DNA from: Kribbella pratensis
GTDB lineage: Bacteria > Actinomycetota > Actinomycetes > Propionibacteriales > Kribbellaceae
Direction of reading: 5' to 3'
DNA: 64,000 bases
NCBI RefSeq assembly: GCF_004366075.1
Contig: NZ_SODU01000004.1
Span: 248,001-312,000, forward strand
This document shows, in pieces, positions 18,168 to 26,069 of this stretch. Position 1 is the stretch's first letter; the number at the start of each line of letters is the position of its first letter. Under the pieces are notes generated by a model. That model was not told where the DNA came from and did not search any database. It saw nothing but the letters and a program-made list of their open reading frames with translations. The translations under genes and the position numbers were made by a program.

Positions 18168-19280
18168 TCAGGCGTGCGGGCCGACCGTCACCTCGCCGAG
18201 TGTGAGCGACGGCGTACAACCAAGGATCGCAGCCAACCGGTCCACCTCGGCGTCGAGCAGCCGGCGGCGGCGCCGGTTCAGCGGCGTCAGCGCCTCGACG
18301 GTGACATGCAGTTTCTTACCGCCCTTCTTCTGGTGCCAAACGCCGGCCACGATGCCGTCGACGAGAAGCAACGGGAAGTTGCCGGCCTGACCGCGGGCGG
18401 TCGCGCGGTCGAACGCCTTGCCCGGAAAGAGCAGTTCGCGCGGGAAGCTGCCGACTCCGTACGCATCGAAGTACGGCAGCAGCCGGACGCCGTCCGCGCG
18501 CTCGCCGGGGAACTCGTCGTCACCGGGAGCGACCCAGGCGGTCTGGCCGTTGAGCTCGACCTGAGGCAGGTCGTCGAAGTACGGCTTGACCAAGGTCGGC
18601 GTGGTCTTGAGCCAGCGGGCGAACTGCTGCGGGGTCGCGGGACCGTAGGAGTAGAGGTACCGGTGCAGGAGTTCGGTGAGCGCTTTCTCCGCGGGCATCG
18701 GGTCGAACGGGCGGAGCCGGTGCGGATTCGAGTACGTCGTGAGCCGGCCGCGCATCGGTCCGTGGCAGAGGACGCCGGCGTGCGCTGCGAGATAGACCGC
18801 CTGCCGCCAGCGGGCCCAGGCGCCCTGGAACGCCGGGATCGTCGGCGTGCGCGCCCACTCACCGGTACGCCGTACGACGTCCTCGGTGAGCTCGTCGACG
18901 GTCAGGTCCGCGTTGGCGAGGGCTTCACCGATCGCGGCCACGACCTGGTCGAGCTCGTCCGGCGTCATCCGAATCGGCTCGGGTTGCGAGCCGCCCGCCG
19001 GGAGTGCGGACAATGCACCCGTCCACATCGGCAGATCCTCGAGCGGCAGCAGGTGCACGGTCCCGCGCGGCCCGAACGTCTTCACGAGCCCTTCGTCGCG
19101 CTGTACCGACTCCCGGTTCGCCCCGGCGACGCGCAGCGCCACGGACACCTCCCCCGCCGCCGCGATCTGCGCATGCGCCCCACACATCGCCCGTACGGCG
19201 TCCACCGGCGTCTCCGCGGCCTCGCTCAGAAAGTGCCGCCGCATCCGCCGCGCAACCACGGCCTCCCAGGTGATCTCCAT
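18168..19280 (-). CDS. AlkZ-like winged-helix DNA glycosylase (HTH_42 family)
   Basis: A 370-residue winged-helix DNA-binding domain protein of the HTH_42/YcaQ/AlkZ superfamily, whose studied members are DNA glycosylases removing bulky or crosslinked purines. Family landmarks include FGPRGTVHLLP, YSNPHRLRPFDP, PATPQQFARWL, LLPYFDAYGVG and VDGIVAGVWHQKK. At the catalytic site, where AlkZ has Gln-x-Gln, this protein reads His36-Ala-Gln38 (CGAHAQIAAA). ATG 19280 has TAGTCT six bases upstream, with GAGG also present, so a leaderless or short-leader mRNA is possible. It diverges from a 92-residue protein. Function in alkylation or antibiotic-adduct repair is inference. Confidence 0.82.
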   Translation of the reverse strand: MEITWEAVVARRMRRHFLSEAAETPVDAVRAMCGAHAQIAAAGEVSVALRVAGANRESVQRDEGLVKTFGPRGTVHLLPLEDLPMWTGALSALPAGGSQPEPIRMTPDELDQVVAAIGEALANADLTVDELTEDVVRRTGEWARTPTIPAFQGAWARWRQAVYLAAHAGVLCHGPMRGRLTTYSNPHRLRPFDPMPAEKALTELLHRYLYSYGPATPQQFARWLKTTPTLVKPYFDDLPQVELNGQTAWVAPGDDEFPGERADGVRLLPYFDAYGVGSFPRELLFPGKAFDRATARGQAGNFPLLLVDGIVAGVWHQKKGGKKLHVTVEALTPLNRRRRRLLDAEVDRLAAILGCTPSLTLGEVTVGPHA

Positions 19281-19342
19281 AGCCTCAGACTAAGGATGGA
19301 AGCGGACAGCTTCTGACCTCTGCCGAGGGGCCCACGGACGGG

Positions 19343-19354
19343 TATACTCGGTGC
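19343..19354 (+). promoter_or_regulatory. -10 box of a leaderless promoter (TATACT)
   Basis: TATACT at 19343-19348 is followed by six bases and then the ATG at 19355, with no Shine-Dalgarno. The -35 region (around 19320-19325) is not consensus. This layout predicts transcription starting at the A of the start codon. Confidence 0.6.
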
Positions 19355-19633
19355 ATGACCGGGAGCGACGACGAGTGGGCGGCGAGTCCGGGCGCGGCGC
19401 CCTCCAGCATGACCGACGGCAAGCCGGCATCCAGGCTTGAAGTCGACGGCGAGGACTTCGAGCTTCGGCCCGACGGGTTCGGCGGGACGCACTACACCTG
19501 GATCAGCGGGCCCAACCCCGGCTATGGATTCAGCACGAGCCCGACCTCCGGCTCGTTGGAGCAGCACCGGGCGAGTATCCGGAACTTCCTTTCCATGGTT
19601 GACCCCACCACTGGCTACATCGAGGACGACTGA
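19355..19633 (+). CDS. Small hypothetical protein (92 aa)
   Basis: An unrecognised 92-residue acidic, soluble protein. It has an N-terminal low-complexity part (1-25) and then a compact Gly/Trp/Tyr-rich segment (DFELRPDGFGGTHYTWISGP ... GSLEQHRASIRNFLSMVDPTTGYIED). No signal peptide, membrane helix or metal motif. It is supported as a gene by a clean TATACT-N6-ATG leaderless promoter and by its position alone between two real genes. It diverges from the AlkZ-like gene and precedes the GNAT gene by 54 bases. Function unknown. Confidence 0.65.
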   Translation: MTGSDDEWAASPGAAPSSMTDGKPASRLEVDGEDFELRPDGFGGTHYTWISGPNPGYGFSTSPTSGSLEQHRASIRNFLSMVDPTTGYIEDD

Positions 19634-19687
19634 ACCTGCGGCGCAAAACCCGGAGCCCTTTGCGGCGAACTGAGGCAAGCTGACCTC

Positions 19688-20584
19688 ATGACCACGAGCA
19701 TCCGGACTGCGATCACCGACGCCGACTACGAAGCCTGGCGCGCGGTGCGGATCGCGACCATGCCGTACGAGCGCTGCCCGACTGTCGCCGAGCTCCGTGA
19801 CCTCGACCGCCCCGGGCGGCTGATGCTGCTGGCGGAGATCGACGGCGAGGTGGTCGGCAGCGGGCTGGCGGATCGTTCGCAAGACGGCGAGCGAGCGTCG
19901 CTGACGCCGCGGGTCCGCCCGGAGTTCCGTCGGCGCGGAGTGGGGACCGGCCTGCTCCGGGTGCTCGCCGATCATGCCGTTGCCCAGGGCTACGACATGG
20001 CGGGCGCCAACGTCGACGACGCCGAGTCCCGGCTCTTCGCGGAGCGGTTCGGCTTCGTGGAAACGAATCGGCAGGTCGAGCAGCTGCGGAAGATCGGCGA
20101 CGAACCGTGGCCGGCGCCGCCGACGGAGTACACGATCGTCTCGGTCGCCGAACGTCCGGAGCTGTGGGCGGCGGCCTATCACCAGGTCGCGCTGCCGACG
20201 TTCCCGGACATGGATCACCCGGTCGCGCTGAAGGTTTCCCAGGACGACTGGGAGACGGAATGGATCAACGACCCGGCCGCGATGTTCGTGGCCGTCGCCG
20301 GCAACGAGGTGATCGGCGTCGCGGGGCTGCTGCTCGACTCCGACCGCCCGGAGCGCGCGGAGGTCGGCTACACCGCCGTACGTCGGGAGTGGCGCGGCAA
20401 ATCGGTCGCCGCGACCCTCAAACGCACCAGCATGGCGTGGGCCGCCGACCACGGCATCACCGAGATCTACACCTGGACGCAGCGCGGCAACGACGCGATG
20501 CGCCGCCTCAACGAACACCTCGGCTTCACGTACGGCATCGTCAGCATCACCCTGCGCGCCCCGCTGCCGCTGACGTTCAACTAG
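19688..20584 (+). CDS. Tandem GNAT acetyltransferase
   Basis: A 298-residue protein with two GNAT folds. The first (about 5-140) has a clear acetyl-CoA pyrophosphate loop, VRPEFRRRGVGTGLL. The second (about 150-298) has a weaker one, VRREWRGKSVAATLKR, where the usual R-G-x-G is altered (RGKSVA), and may be structural. Two-domain GNATs of this kind acetylate small amines, antibiotics or peptide N-termini; the acceptor is unknown. The ATG at 19688 has GAGG about ten bases upstream. It converges on coaBC with one base between the stops. Confidence 0.85.
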   Translation: MTTSIRTAITDADYEAWRAVRIATMPYERCPTVAELRDLDRPGRLMLLAEIDGEVVGSGLADRSQDGERASLTPRVRPEFRRRGVGTGLLRVLADHAVAQGYDMAGANVDDAESRLFAERFGFVETNRQVEQLRKIGDEPWPAPPTEYTIVSVAERPELWAAAYHQVALPTFPDMDHPVALKVSQDDWETEWINDPAAMFVAVAGNEVIGVAGLLLDSDRPERAEVGYTAVRREWRGKSVAATLKRTSMAWAADHGITEIYTWTQRGNDAMRRLNEHLGFTYGIVSITLRAPLPLTFN

Positions 20585-20585
20585 C

Positions 20586-21881
20586 TCAGGGCCAGTGGGT
20601 GGCGACGAGGTTCCAGATGACGCCGGCGAGGGCGTCCTTGCTGCCGGAAGGGACGGGGAGGGCGTTGCCGGCGCGGTCGAGGATGACAGCCTCGTTGACG
20701 TCGCTGCCGAAGACCTTGCCGCCGGATACGTCGTTGACGACCAGGAGGTCGCAGCCCTTCCGTTCCAGTTTGGCGCGGCCGAGCTCGAGGACGGTGTGGT
20801 CGGCGTCGCCGGTCTCCGCGGCGAACCCGACGATCACCTGATCGGTGCGGGACCGGTCGTGCGAGATCGTCTGCAGGATGTCTGGGTTCTGTACCAGGCT
20901 GACCGCGGGCACCGAGCCGTCGGCGGTCTTCTTGATCTTGTGCTCGGCGACATCGGCCGGGCGGAAGTCGGCAGGGGCCGCAGCCATCACGATCGCGTCC
21001 GCGTCGGCGGCCCGCCCGGTGATCTCGTCGTACAGATCGCGAGTGCTGGTGACCGGGACGACCTGGACGCCGGCCGGGTCGGCCAGCTCGGAGTTGGCCG
21101 CCACCAGGGTGACCTTGGCGCCGCGGGCGGCCGCGATCCGGGCGAGGGCGTAGCCCTGCTTGCCGGACGACGAGTTGCCCAGGTACCGCACCGGGTCGAG
21201 GTGCTCGCGGGTCCCGCCGGCGCTGATCAGCACGTGCTTGCCGGTGAGATCGGCGACCGACTGGCCGGCCGCGCGGGCGGCCTCGTCGGCGAGCATCAAC
21301 TGGCTGATCGCGAAGATCTCCGACGGCTCCGGCAGCCGGCCGCGGCCGGTGTCGGTGCCGGTCAGGCGCCCGACCGCAGGGTCGAGGACCGTGATACCGC
21401 GTGAGCGCAGCGTGGCGACGTTCGCCTGGGTCGCCGGGTGCTCCCACATCTCGGTGTGCATCGCGGCCGCGAACAGGATCGGGCAGCGCGCGGTGAGCAG
21501 GGTGTTCGTGAGCAGGTCGTCGGCGAGCCCGTGGGCGGCCTTGGCGATCAGGTTGGCGGTCGCGGGAGCGACCACGACCAGCTCCGCCGCCTTGCCGATC
21601 CGGACGTGCGGCACCTCTTGCACGTTGTCGAACGGGTCGGCGGTCACCGGCTGCCCGGACAGCGCCGCCCAGGTCGCCGCGCCGACGAACTCCAGCGCGG
21701 CCGCCGTCGGCACCACGCGCACGCTGTGCCCGGACTCGGTCAGCCGGCGCAGCAGATCACAGACCTTGTACGCCGCGATGCCGCCGCCGACGCCCAGCAC
21801 CACGTTGGGCTTGTGCTTGGGGACGACGTCAGCCCCCGGACCGTGGTCGGTTCCGGGGGTCTGGTCACCGGTTGCGGACAT
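20586..21881 (-). CDS. coaBC: Bifunctional 4'-phosphopantothenoylcysteine decarboxylase / synthetase
   Basis: Two consecutive steps of coenzyme A synthesis in one 431-residue flavoprotein. The CoaC half (about 25-205) has GGGIAAYK, catalytic His in VPHVRIG, the PATAN motif and substrate clamp AAAMHTEMW. The CoaB half (about 215-431) begins LISAGGTREHLDPVRYLGNSSSGKQG, which binds CTP and 4'-phosphopantothenate, and contains the KIKK segment. An N-terminal extension of about 25 residues is non-conserved. It lies 39 bases downstream of rpoZ, in the mihF-gmk-rpoZ-coaBC run common to Actinomycetota. Confidence 0.96.
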   Translation of the reverse strand: MSATGDQTPGTDHGPGADVVPKHKPNVVLGVGGGIAAYKVCDLLRRLTESGHSVRVVPTAAALEFVGAATWAALSGQPVTADPFDNVQEVPHVRIGKAAELVVVAPATANLIAKAAHGLADDLLTNTLLTARCPILFAAAMHTEMWEHPATQANVATLRSRGITVLDPAVGRLTGTDTGRGRLPEPSEIFAISQLMLADEAARAAGQSVADLTGKHVLISAGGTREHLDPVRYLGNSSSGKQGYALARIAAARGAKVTLVAANSELADPAGVQVVPVTSTRDLYDEITGRAADADAIVMAAAPADFRPADVAEHKIKKTADGSVPAVSLVQNPDILQTISHDRSRTDQVIVGFAAETGDADHTVLELGRAKLERKGCDLLVVNDVSGGKVFGSDVNEAVILDRAGNALPVPSGSKDALAGVIWNLVATHWP

Positions 21882-21920
21882 CGTGTGTGGACTCCGTTCC
21901 CGGTCGTTCGTCCTAGCTGA

Positions 21921-22223
21921 CTACTCGGACTTCTCCGCGGCGGCGGCTTCCGCCTCGGCCTCGGGGTCGATGTCGGTGCAGGTCAGCACGCCCTCGTTGA
22001 TCTCGCGCATCGCGATCGACAGCGGCTTCTCCTGGACGTGCGTCTCGACCAGCGGTCCGACGTACTCCAGCAGGCCCTCGCCGAGCTGGGAGTAGTAGGC
22101 GTTGATCTGCCGCGCGCGCTTGGCCGAGTACAGCACCAGCTTGTACTTGGAGTCGGTGCGGGTGAGCAGGTCGTCGATCGGCGGGGACGTGATGCCGATG
22201 GCGACGGGCTGGTTGCCAGACAA
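21921..22223 (-). CDS. rpoZ: RNA polymerase omega subunit
   Basis: Small RNA polymerase subunit that chaperones beta'. The 100 residues contain the core PPIDDLLTRTDSKYKLVLYS followed by AKRARQINAYYSQLGEGLLEY and PLSIAMREINEG; the actinobacterial C-terminus is acidic. No ATG or GTG is available at the right place. TTG at 22223 is chosen because GGAAAGG lies seven bases upstream and the resulting N-terminus has the expected length. It starts two bases after the gmk stop, so it is co-translated with gmk. Confidence 0.93.
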   Translation of the reverse strand: MSGNQPVAIGITSPPIDDLLTRTDSKYKLVLYSAKRARQINAYYSQLGEGLLEYVGPLVETHVQEKPLSIAMREINEGVLTCTDIDPEAEAEAAAAEKSE

Positions 22224-22225
22224 GG

Positions 22226-22861
22226 TCAGGCCTTTCCAGAGATGTGGGGTGATCGAATCAACTTTACCAACTGATCGGCGGCTTCCCGAACCGAGGCGTT
22301 CACGATCGTCACGTCGAACTCCTTCTCGGCCGCCAGTTCGACGGTCGCGGTCTCCAGCCGCCGCTCCCGCTCCTCCGGCGTCTCGGTGCCGCGGTAGAGG
22401 AGACGACGGACCAGCTCGTCCCAGCTCGGCGGGGCCAGGAAGACGAACTGCGCCTCCGGCATCGTCGCGCGGACCTGGCGCGCGCCCTGCAGATCGATCT
22501 CCAGCAGGGCCGGCCGACCCGCGGCGAGCTTGTCGAGCACCGGCTGCCGCGGCGTCCCGTAGCGGGCCGCCTTGTGCACCACCGCCCACTCCAGCAACTC
22601 GCCGTCGGCGATCATCCGGTCGAACTCGGCGTCCGAGACGAACAGGTAGTGCACGCCGTGCACCTCGTTCGGCCGCGGCTTGCGGGTGGTCGCGGACACC
22701 GAGATCCAGATGTCCGGGAACCGCTCGCGGATGTCGGCCGCGACGGTTCCCTTGCCGACCGCCGTCGGGCCGGCCAGCACCGTCAACCGGGCCGGGGTGT
22801 CACCAGGGTCCGTGGTCATCGTCACACCAGTGTCCAACGAACCGGTCAGCGTCTGGCTCAC
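22226..22861 (-). CDS. gmk: Guanylate kinase
   Basis: Phosphorylates GMP to GDP. Walker A is GPTAVGKGT, an actinobacterial variant of GPSGVGKGT; the GMP-binding part is SATTRKPRPNEVHGVHYLFVS and ATP-side residues are in FLAPPSWDELVRRL. Two starts are possible: GTG 22861, which overlaps the mihF stop as GTGA (211 aa), and ATG 22819 (197 aa). I list the first because GTGA coupling recurs across this window; neither has a strong Shine-Dalgarno. It is flanked by mihF and rpoZ as in Streptomyces. Confidence 0.93.
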   Translation of the reverse strand: MSQTLTGSLDTGVTMTTDPGDTPARLTVLAGPTAVGKGTVAADIRERFPDIWISVSATTRKPRPNEVHGVHYLFVSDAEFDRMIADGELLEWAVVHKAARYGTPRQPVLDKLAAGRPALLEIDLQGARQVRATMPEAQFVFLAPPSWDELVRRLLYRGTETPEERERRLETATVELAAEKEFDVTIVNASVREAADQLVKLIRSPHISGKA

Positions 22862-23172
22862 TCGGCGAATTCGCGCTCGAGCGCGGCGATCTGGTTCGAG
22901 CCGAGGCCGCGCACCCGCCGCGTCTCCGAGATCCCCGCGCGCTCCATGATCTGCTGGGCGCGGACCTTGCCGACGCCCGGGATGCACTGCAGCAGCTGGC
23001 TGACCCGCATCTTGCCGATGACGTCGTTCTTCTGCCCCTCGTGGAGCACCTCCGTCGGAGACGCTCCCGAGTGCCGGATCCGGTTCTTGATCTCGGCTCG
23101 TTCACGCCGCGCCGCCGCGGCCTTGTCCAGAGCGGCCGCACGCTGCTCCGGCGTCAAAGAAGGAAGTGGCAC
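22858..23172 (-). CDS. mihF: Actinobacterial integration host factor MihF/sIHF
   Basis: A 104-residue nucleoid-associated protein that bends DNA and affects replication, recombination and development. The sequence is very close to the known family: PLPSLTPEQRAAALDKAAAA, IKNRIRHSGAS, and the helix-two-turn-helix IPGVGKVRAQQIMERAGISE, ending RRVRGLGSNQIAALEREFAE. GTG 23172 gives the standard N-terminus; an upstream ATG-like frame would add about 15 non-conserved residues. It is followed by gmk with a four-base overlap. A perfect inverted repeat lies next to its -10 box (see 23208-23231). Confidence 0.95.
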   Translation of the reverse strand: MPLPSLTPEQRAAALDKAAAARRERAEIKNRIRHSGASPTEVLHEGQKNDVIGKMRVSQLLQCIPGVGKVRAQQIMERAGISETRRVRGLGSNQIAALEREFAE

Positions 23173-23207
23173 CGTTTCACCTGTCCCGTTGTATGGCTTC
23201 GCAAGGG

Positions 23208-23231
23208 AACCTAACACGGGTTCAGCCCGTG
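23208..23231 (-). promoter_or_regulatory. mihF promoter -10 with adjoining inverted repeat
   Basis: On the minus strand TAGGTT (23208-23213) fits a TANNNT -10 box about 36 bases before the mihF GTG. Just upstream is a perfect inverted repeat CACGGG-N5-CCCGTG (23215-23231) in the -35/-10 spacer, placed to act as an operator. No regulator can be named. Confidence 0.4.
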
Positions 23232-23289
23232 ATTGAGTCGTGGTGGAATCCAGGCGCGGGACAAGCGGGCGATTGGAACGATCAGTTGA

Positions 23290-23673
23290 TCAGTTCAGTG
23301 CCGGAAGGTCGACCTTGCAGCTGTCCTTCGCCTGGCTGGTGATGTTCTTGTACGCCGTCATCACGCCGCCGGTCTGCTTGCTCAGTTCGGCCAGCTGGGC
23401 GGCGTCCGTACCGGCCTTCTTGGCCTTCTCCGCGAACGTGACGACGACACCCCAGTCGTCCTTCACGTCCTTCGGCGCGGACTCCTGGAGCTTCTTCGCC
23501 TCGTCCAGGATCTTCACGTAGTCGACCGGCTTCTGCGGGTCGACGTCGACTGCCTTGGCGGCGTACTTGGCGAGGTCCACGCAGTACGCCTGCTCGTCGG
23601 TGCAGGCAGTCAGCACACCAGCGGTTGCGGCCATGGTCGCGAGAACGGCGAGAGAGCGCTTCACGACGTTCAC
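23290..23673 (-). CDS. Small lipoprotein, paralogue A
   Basis: A 127-residue predicted lipoprotein with signal MNVVKRSLAVLATMAATAGV and lipobox LTAC (Cys about 24). The mature part is helical and lysine/aspartate-rich, with Cys in QAYCVDL and DSCKVDLP that could form a disulfide. It is clearly paralogous to the next gene upstream: shared ESAPKDVKDDWGVVV / KSAPKDLQDDWKTVI, AEKA, and Cys-Lys-x-Asp-Leu-Pro endings. Unknown function; likely faces the periplasm-equivalent space. GTG start without a clear ribosome site. Confidence 0.75.
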   Translation of the reverse strand: MNVVKRSLAVLATMAATAGVLTACTDEQAYCVDLAKYAAKAVDVDPQKPVDYVKILDEAKKLQESAPKDVKDDWGVVVTFAEKAKKAGTDAAQLAELSKQTGGVMTAYKNITSQAKDSCKVDLPALN

Positions 23674-23719
23674 GCTACAGGTAGGCGGGACTACGGGGCG
23701 AAACCGCGGCCTGGCACGC

Positions 23720-23754
23720 GCTGGTGGGACGGAACGGGCAGAGCCGTCCCACCA
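23720..23754 (-). terminator. Strong hairpin between the paralogous lipoprotein genes
   Basis: Perfect 12-bp inverted repeat CTGGTGGGACGG (23720-23731) and its complement (23743-23754) with an 11-base loop. It lies 29 bases beyond the stop of the upstream lipoprotein gene. It has no T-run and looks like a GC-rich terminator, so the two copies may be expressed separately. Confidence 0.6.
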
Positions 23755-23783
23755 GGCTGCGCCGGCGGCAGGCCAACGACAGG

Positions 23784-24161
23784 TCAGCTACCGGAACCCG
23801 GCAGGTCGATCTTGCAGGTGTCCTTCGCCTGCTTGGTGATCGCGTCCATCGCCGGCTGGATCTTGGAACCGTCGGACTTGGCCAGCTCCATCAGCTTGTT
23901 CGTGTCACCCTTGGCGTCCTGCGCCTTCTCGGCGTAGTCGATGACAGTCTTCCAGTCGTCCTGCAGGTCCTTCGGCGCCGACTTCGACACCTTCTTCGCC
24001 TGGTCCAGCATCTTGCCGACCGCGTCGGAGTCCTTGATGTCCAGGTCCTTCGCCGAGTCGACGTAGCCCTTCAGGTCTCCGCAGTAGTCGCCGCCCGAGC
24101 AGGCCGTCAGGGCGCCAACACTCATCGTCACAACGGCCGCGAGGGCTGCCAGCTTCCGCAT
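23784..24161 (-). CDS. Small lipoprotein, paralogue B
   Basis: A 125-residue predicted lipoprotein: signal MRKLAALAAVVTMSVGA, lipobox LTAC (Cys about 21). The mature domain is helical and charged, with Cys in GDYCGDL and DTCKIDLPG. It shares its whole layout with paralogue A immediately downstream, so the pair arose by tandem duplication. AAGGAA precedes ATG 24161. It starts nine bases after the exporter gene on the same strand and may be co-transcribed with it. Function unknown. Confidence 0.75.
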   Translation of the reverse strand: MRKLAALAAVVTMSVGALTACSGGDYCGDLKGYVDSAKDLDIKDSDAVGKMLDQAKKVSKSAPKDLQDDWKTVIDYAEKAQDAKGDTNKLMELAKSDGSKIQPAMDAITKQAKDTCKIDLPGSGS

Positions 24162-24170
24162 CGTGTTCCT

Positions 24171-25178
24171 TCACTGTGTCGCGCGGGAAGTCAGTGGCTC
24201 CCCGTCCGCCGACACCTTTCCGAACGCCGGGGTCACCGCGAGCTCCGGCACGCCGTGAAGAACGTCGCACCCGCCGACTGGAACCCGGTTGTGATGTAGC
24301 GCGTCGCCACCGAAGGAGATGGCCACCGCGTTCGCGGAAACGATCACGACGATCGCCAGCCAGTCCAGCATCGCCAGCTGCTGGTGCAGAACGACCAGCC
24401 CGACGAGTGCCGCGAGTACCGGATTCACGCTCATGAACACACCGAAGAAGTGCGCCGGGACGCGGCGCAACGTCAACAAATCAACGAGGAACGGCACGGC
24501 CGACGACAGCACACCGGCCACCAGCGCGTACGACGCTGCGGCGAACGTCGGTGGGTGATGCAGCAGCACGACCACGCCGATCGGGACGTATGCGAGTCCC
24601 GACAACCCTGCCGCTGCGGCCGAACCGGTTGCGCCAGGCAACTCTCGCCCGACCTTCCGGTTCAGCAGGATGTAGAACGCCCAGCACAGCGCGGCGAGCA
24701 GACCCAGCCCGATCCCCAGGTAGTCCGTCGTTGCCTGCGGGCGGGCCAGCAGGACGACTGCGGGCGCGGCGACGAGGGCGCAGGCCAGGTCGAGCACGCG
24801 CCGCGACCCGAGGAGCGCAACGGCCAGCGGACCCAGGAACTCCAGCGTGACGCCGAGACCCAGGCCGACGCGGTCGATGGCCGTATACAGGGACAGGTTC
24901 ATCACGGCGAAGACCGCCGCCAGCCCGACGACCAGGCGCCACTGCGGGGCGGTGATCGACCGCAGCCGCGGTCTCCCGATCGCGAGCAGCAGGATCGCCG
25001 CGACCCACTGCCGGATCGCCACCACGCCCGCCGGCCCGATCACCGGGAACGCGAGCGCCGCCACCGACGCACCGACCTGCGTCGACAGCCCGCTCCCGAG
25101 CATCATCACCACACCGACCAACCGTTCTCGCCTCACGACCACGAGCGTCCGCCCGACGCGGACCCGCGCAAAATGCAT
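24171..25178 (-). CDS. RhtA-like EamA exporter
   Basis: A 335-residue membrane protein with about ten helices, closest to the RhtA threonine/homoserine exporter group (GSGLSTQVGASVAALAFPVIGPAGVVAIRQ; late segment RRVPAHFFGVFMSVNPVLAALVGLVVLHQQ). It probably exports small amino acids. A polar tail of about 40 residues follows the last helix, longer than usual. ATG 25178 is used; a methionine pair 24 residues later is an alternative. It is divergent from a LysR regulator 27 bp away, the usual regulator-exporter arrangement. Confidence 0.86.
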   Translation of the reverse strand: MHFARVRVGRTLVVVRRERLVGVVMMLGSGLSTQVGASVAALAFPVIGPAGVVAIRQWVAAILLLAIGRPRLRSITAPQWRLVVGLAAVFAVMNLSLYTAIDRVGLGLGVTLEFLGPLAVALLGSRRVLDLACALVAAPAVVLLARPQATTDYLGIGLGLLAALCWAFYILLNRKVGRELPGATGSAAAAGLSGLAYVPIGVVVLLHHPPTFAAASYALVAGVLSSAVPFLVDLLTLRRVPAHFFGVFMSVNPVLAALVGLVVLHQQLAMLDWLAIVVIVSANAVAISFGGDALHHNRVPVGGCDVLHGVPELAVTPAFGKVSADGEPLTSRATQ

Positions 25179-25205
25179 CGGGCCGCCGATCTATACGCTG
25201 GAGTC

Positions 25206-26069
25206 ATGGATATCCGGCAGCTGCGGTGCCTGGTGGAGATCGTCGACTCGGGTACGTTCACCGACGCCGCGATCGAGCTGGGGATCTCCCAGGCCGCGGT
25301 GTCCCGCAACCTGCTGGCCCTCGAACGCGAACTCGGCGTGCGCCTGCTGCACCGAACCAGTCGCTCACTCACCCCGACGACGGCCGGTGTCCGGGTGCTT
25401 GCGCGGGCGCGGCACATCCTCGCGGAGATCGACGAGCTCGTGAGTGAGGCGACGAGTGGTCACACGCGTCTGCGGGTCGGCCACGCGTGGTCGGCGTTCG
25501 GGAGCCGCACCCGCGAGTTCCAGCGCCGGTGGGCGGCGGAGCATCCCGGCATCGAGCTGCAGCTGATCCGCACCAACACCGCGACCGGCGGGCTCGCCGA
25601 GGGCCTGTGCGATCTCGCGGTCGTCCGCAGTCAGTTGGAGCTGCGGCGATTCGGGCACGTGTTGCTGACACGGGAACGGCGGTACTGCGCTCTGCCCGCC
25701 GACGACCCGCTGGCTCGCAAACGGTCGTTGATGCTCGACCAACTGCGGGACCGGACTCTTGTGATCGACCGGCGTACCGGGAGCACCACGGCCGATCTCT
25801 GGCCGGAGAGCGCCCGCCCGGTACTCGAGTACACCCAGGACGTCGACGACTGGCTGGCCGCGATCGCGTCCGGGCGGTGCGTCGGCGTGACGCCGCAGGC
25901 GACCTCGACGCAGTACCGGCGGGACGGGGTCGTGTACCGCCCGCTGCGGGACGCGCCGCCGGTCGACGTACACCTGATCTGGCATCGCGAGGACCCGCAT
26001 CCGGCGGCGCGGGCGGCCGTCGACCTGTTGATCGCGCTCTACCGGGAGTCGAGCAGCCCGAACAGCTGA
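25206..26069 (+). CDS. LysR-type transcriptional regulator
   Basis: A 288-residue LysR regulator. The N-terminal winged helix (1-60) has FTDAAIELGISQAAVSRNLLALERELGVRL, and residues 90-288 form the periplasmic-binding-type effector domain. GGAG lies just before ATG 25206. It likely controls the divergent RhtA-like exporter. The 27-bp gap and the exporter start contain ATCGG-N4-CCGAT (25177-25190), a candidate LysR half-site pair. The ligand is unknown. Its last 31 bases overlap the decayed DUF4037 gene on the other strand. Confidence 0.9.
   Translation: MDIRQLRCLVEIVDSGTFTDAAIELGISQAAVSRNLLALERELGVRLLHRTSRSLTPTTAGVRVLARARHILAEIDELVSEATSGHTRLRVGHAWSAFGSRTREFQRRWAAEHPGIELQLIRTNTATGGLAEGLCDLAVVRSQLELRRFGHVLLTRERRYCALPADDPLARKRSLMLDQLRDRTLVIDRRTGSTTADLWPESARPVLEYTQDVDDWLAAIASGRCVGVTPQATSTQYRRDGVVYRPLRDAPPVDVHLIWHREDPHPAARAAVDLLIALYRESSSPNS

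Noticed and set aside
14296..18390. A plus-strand open frame of over 1300 codons across priA and metK
   Set aside because: Low-complexity arginine-rich translation antisense to two certain genes.
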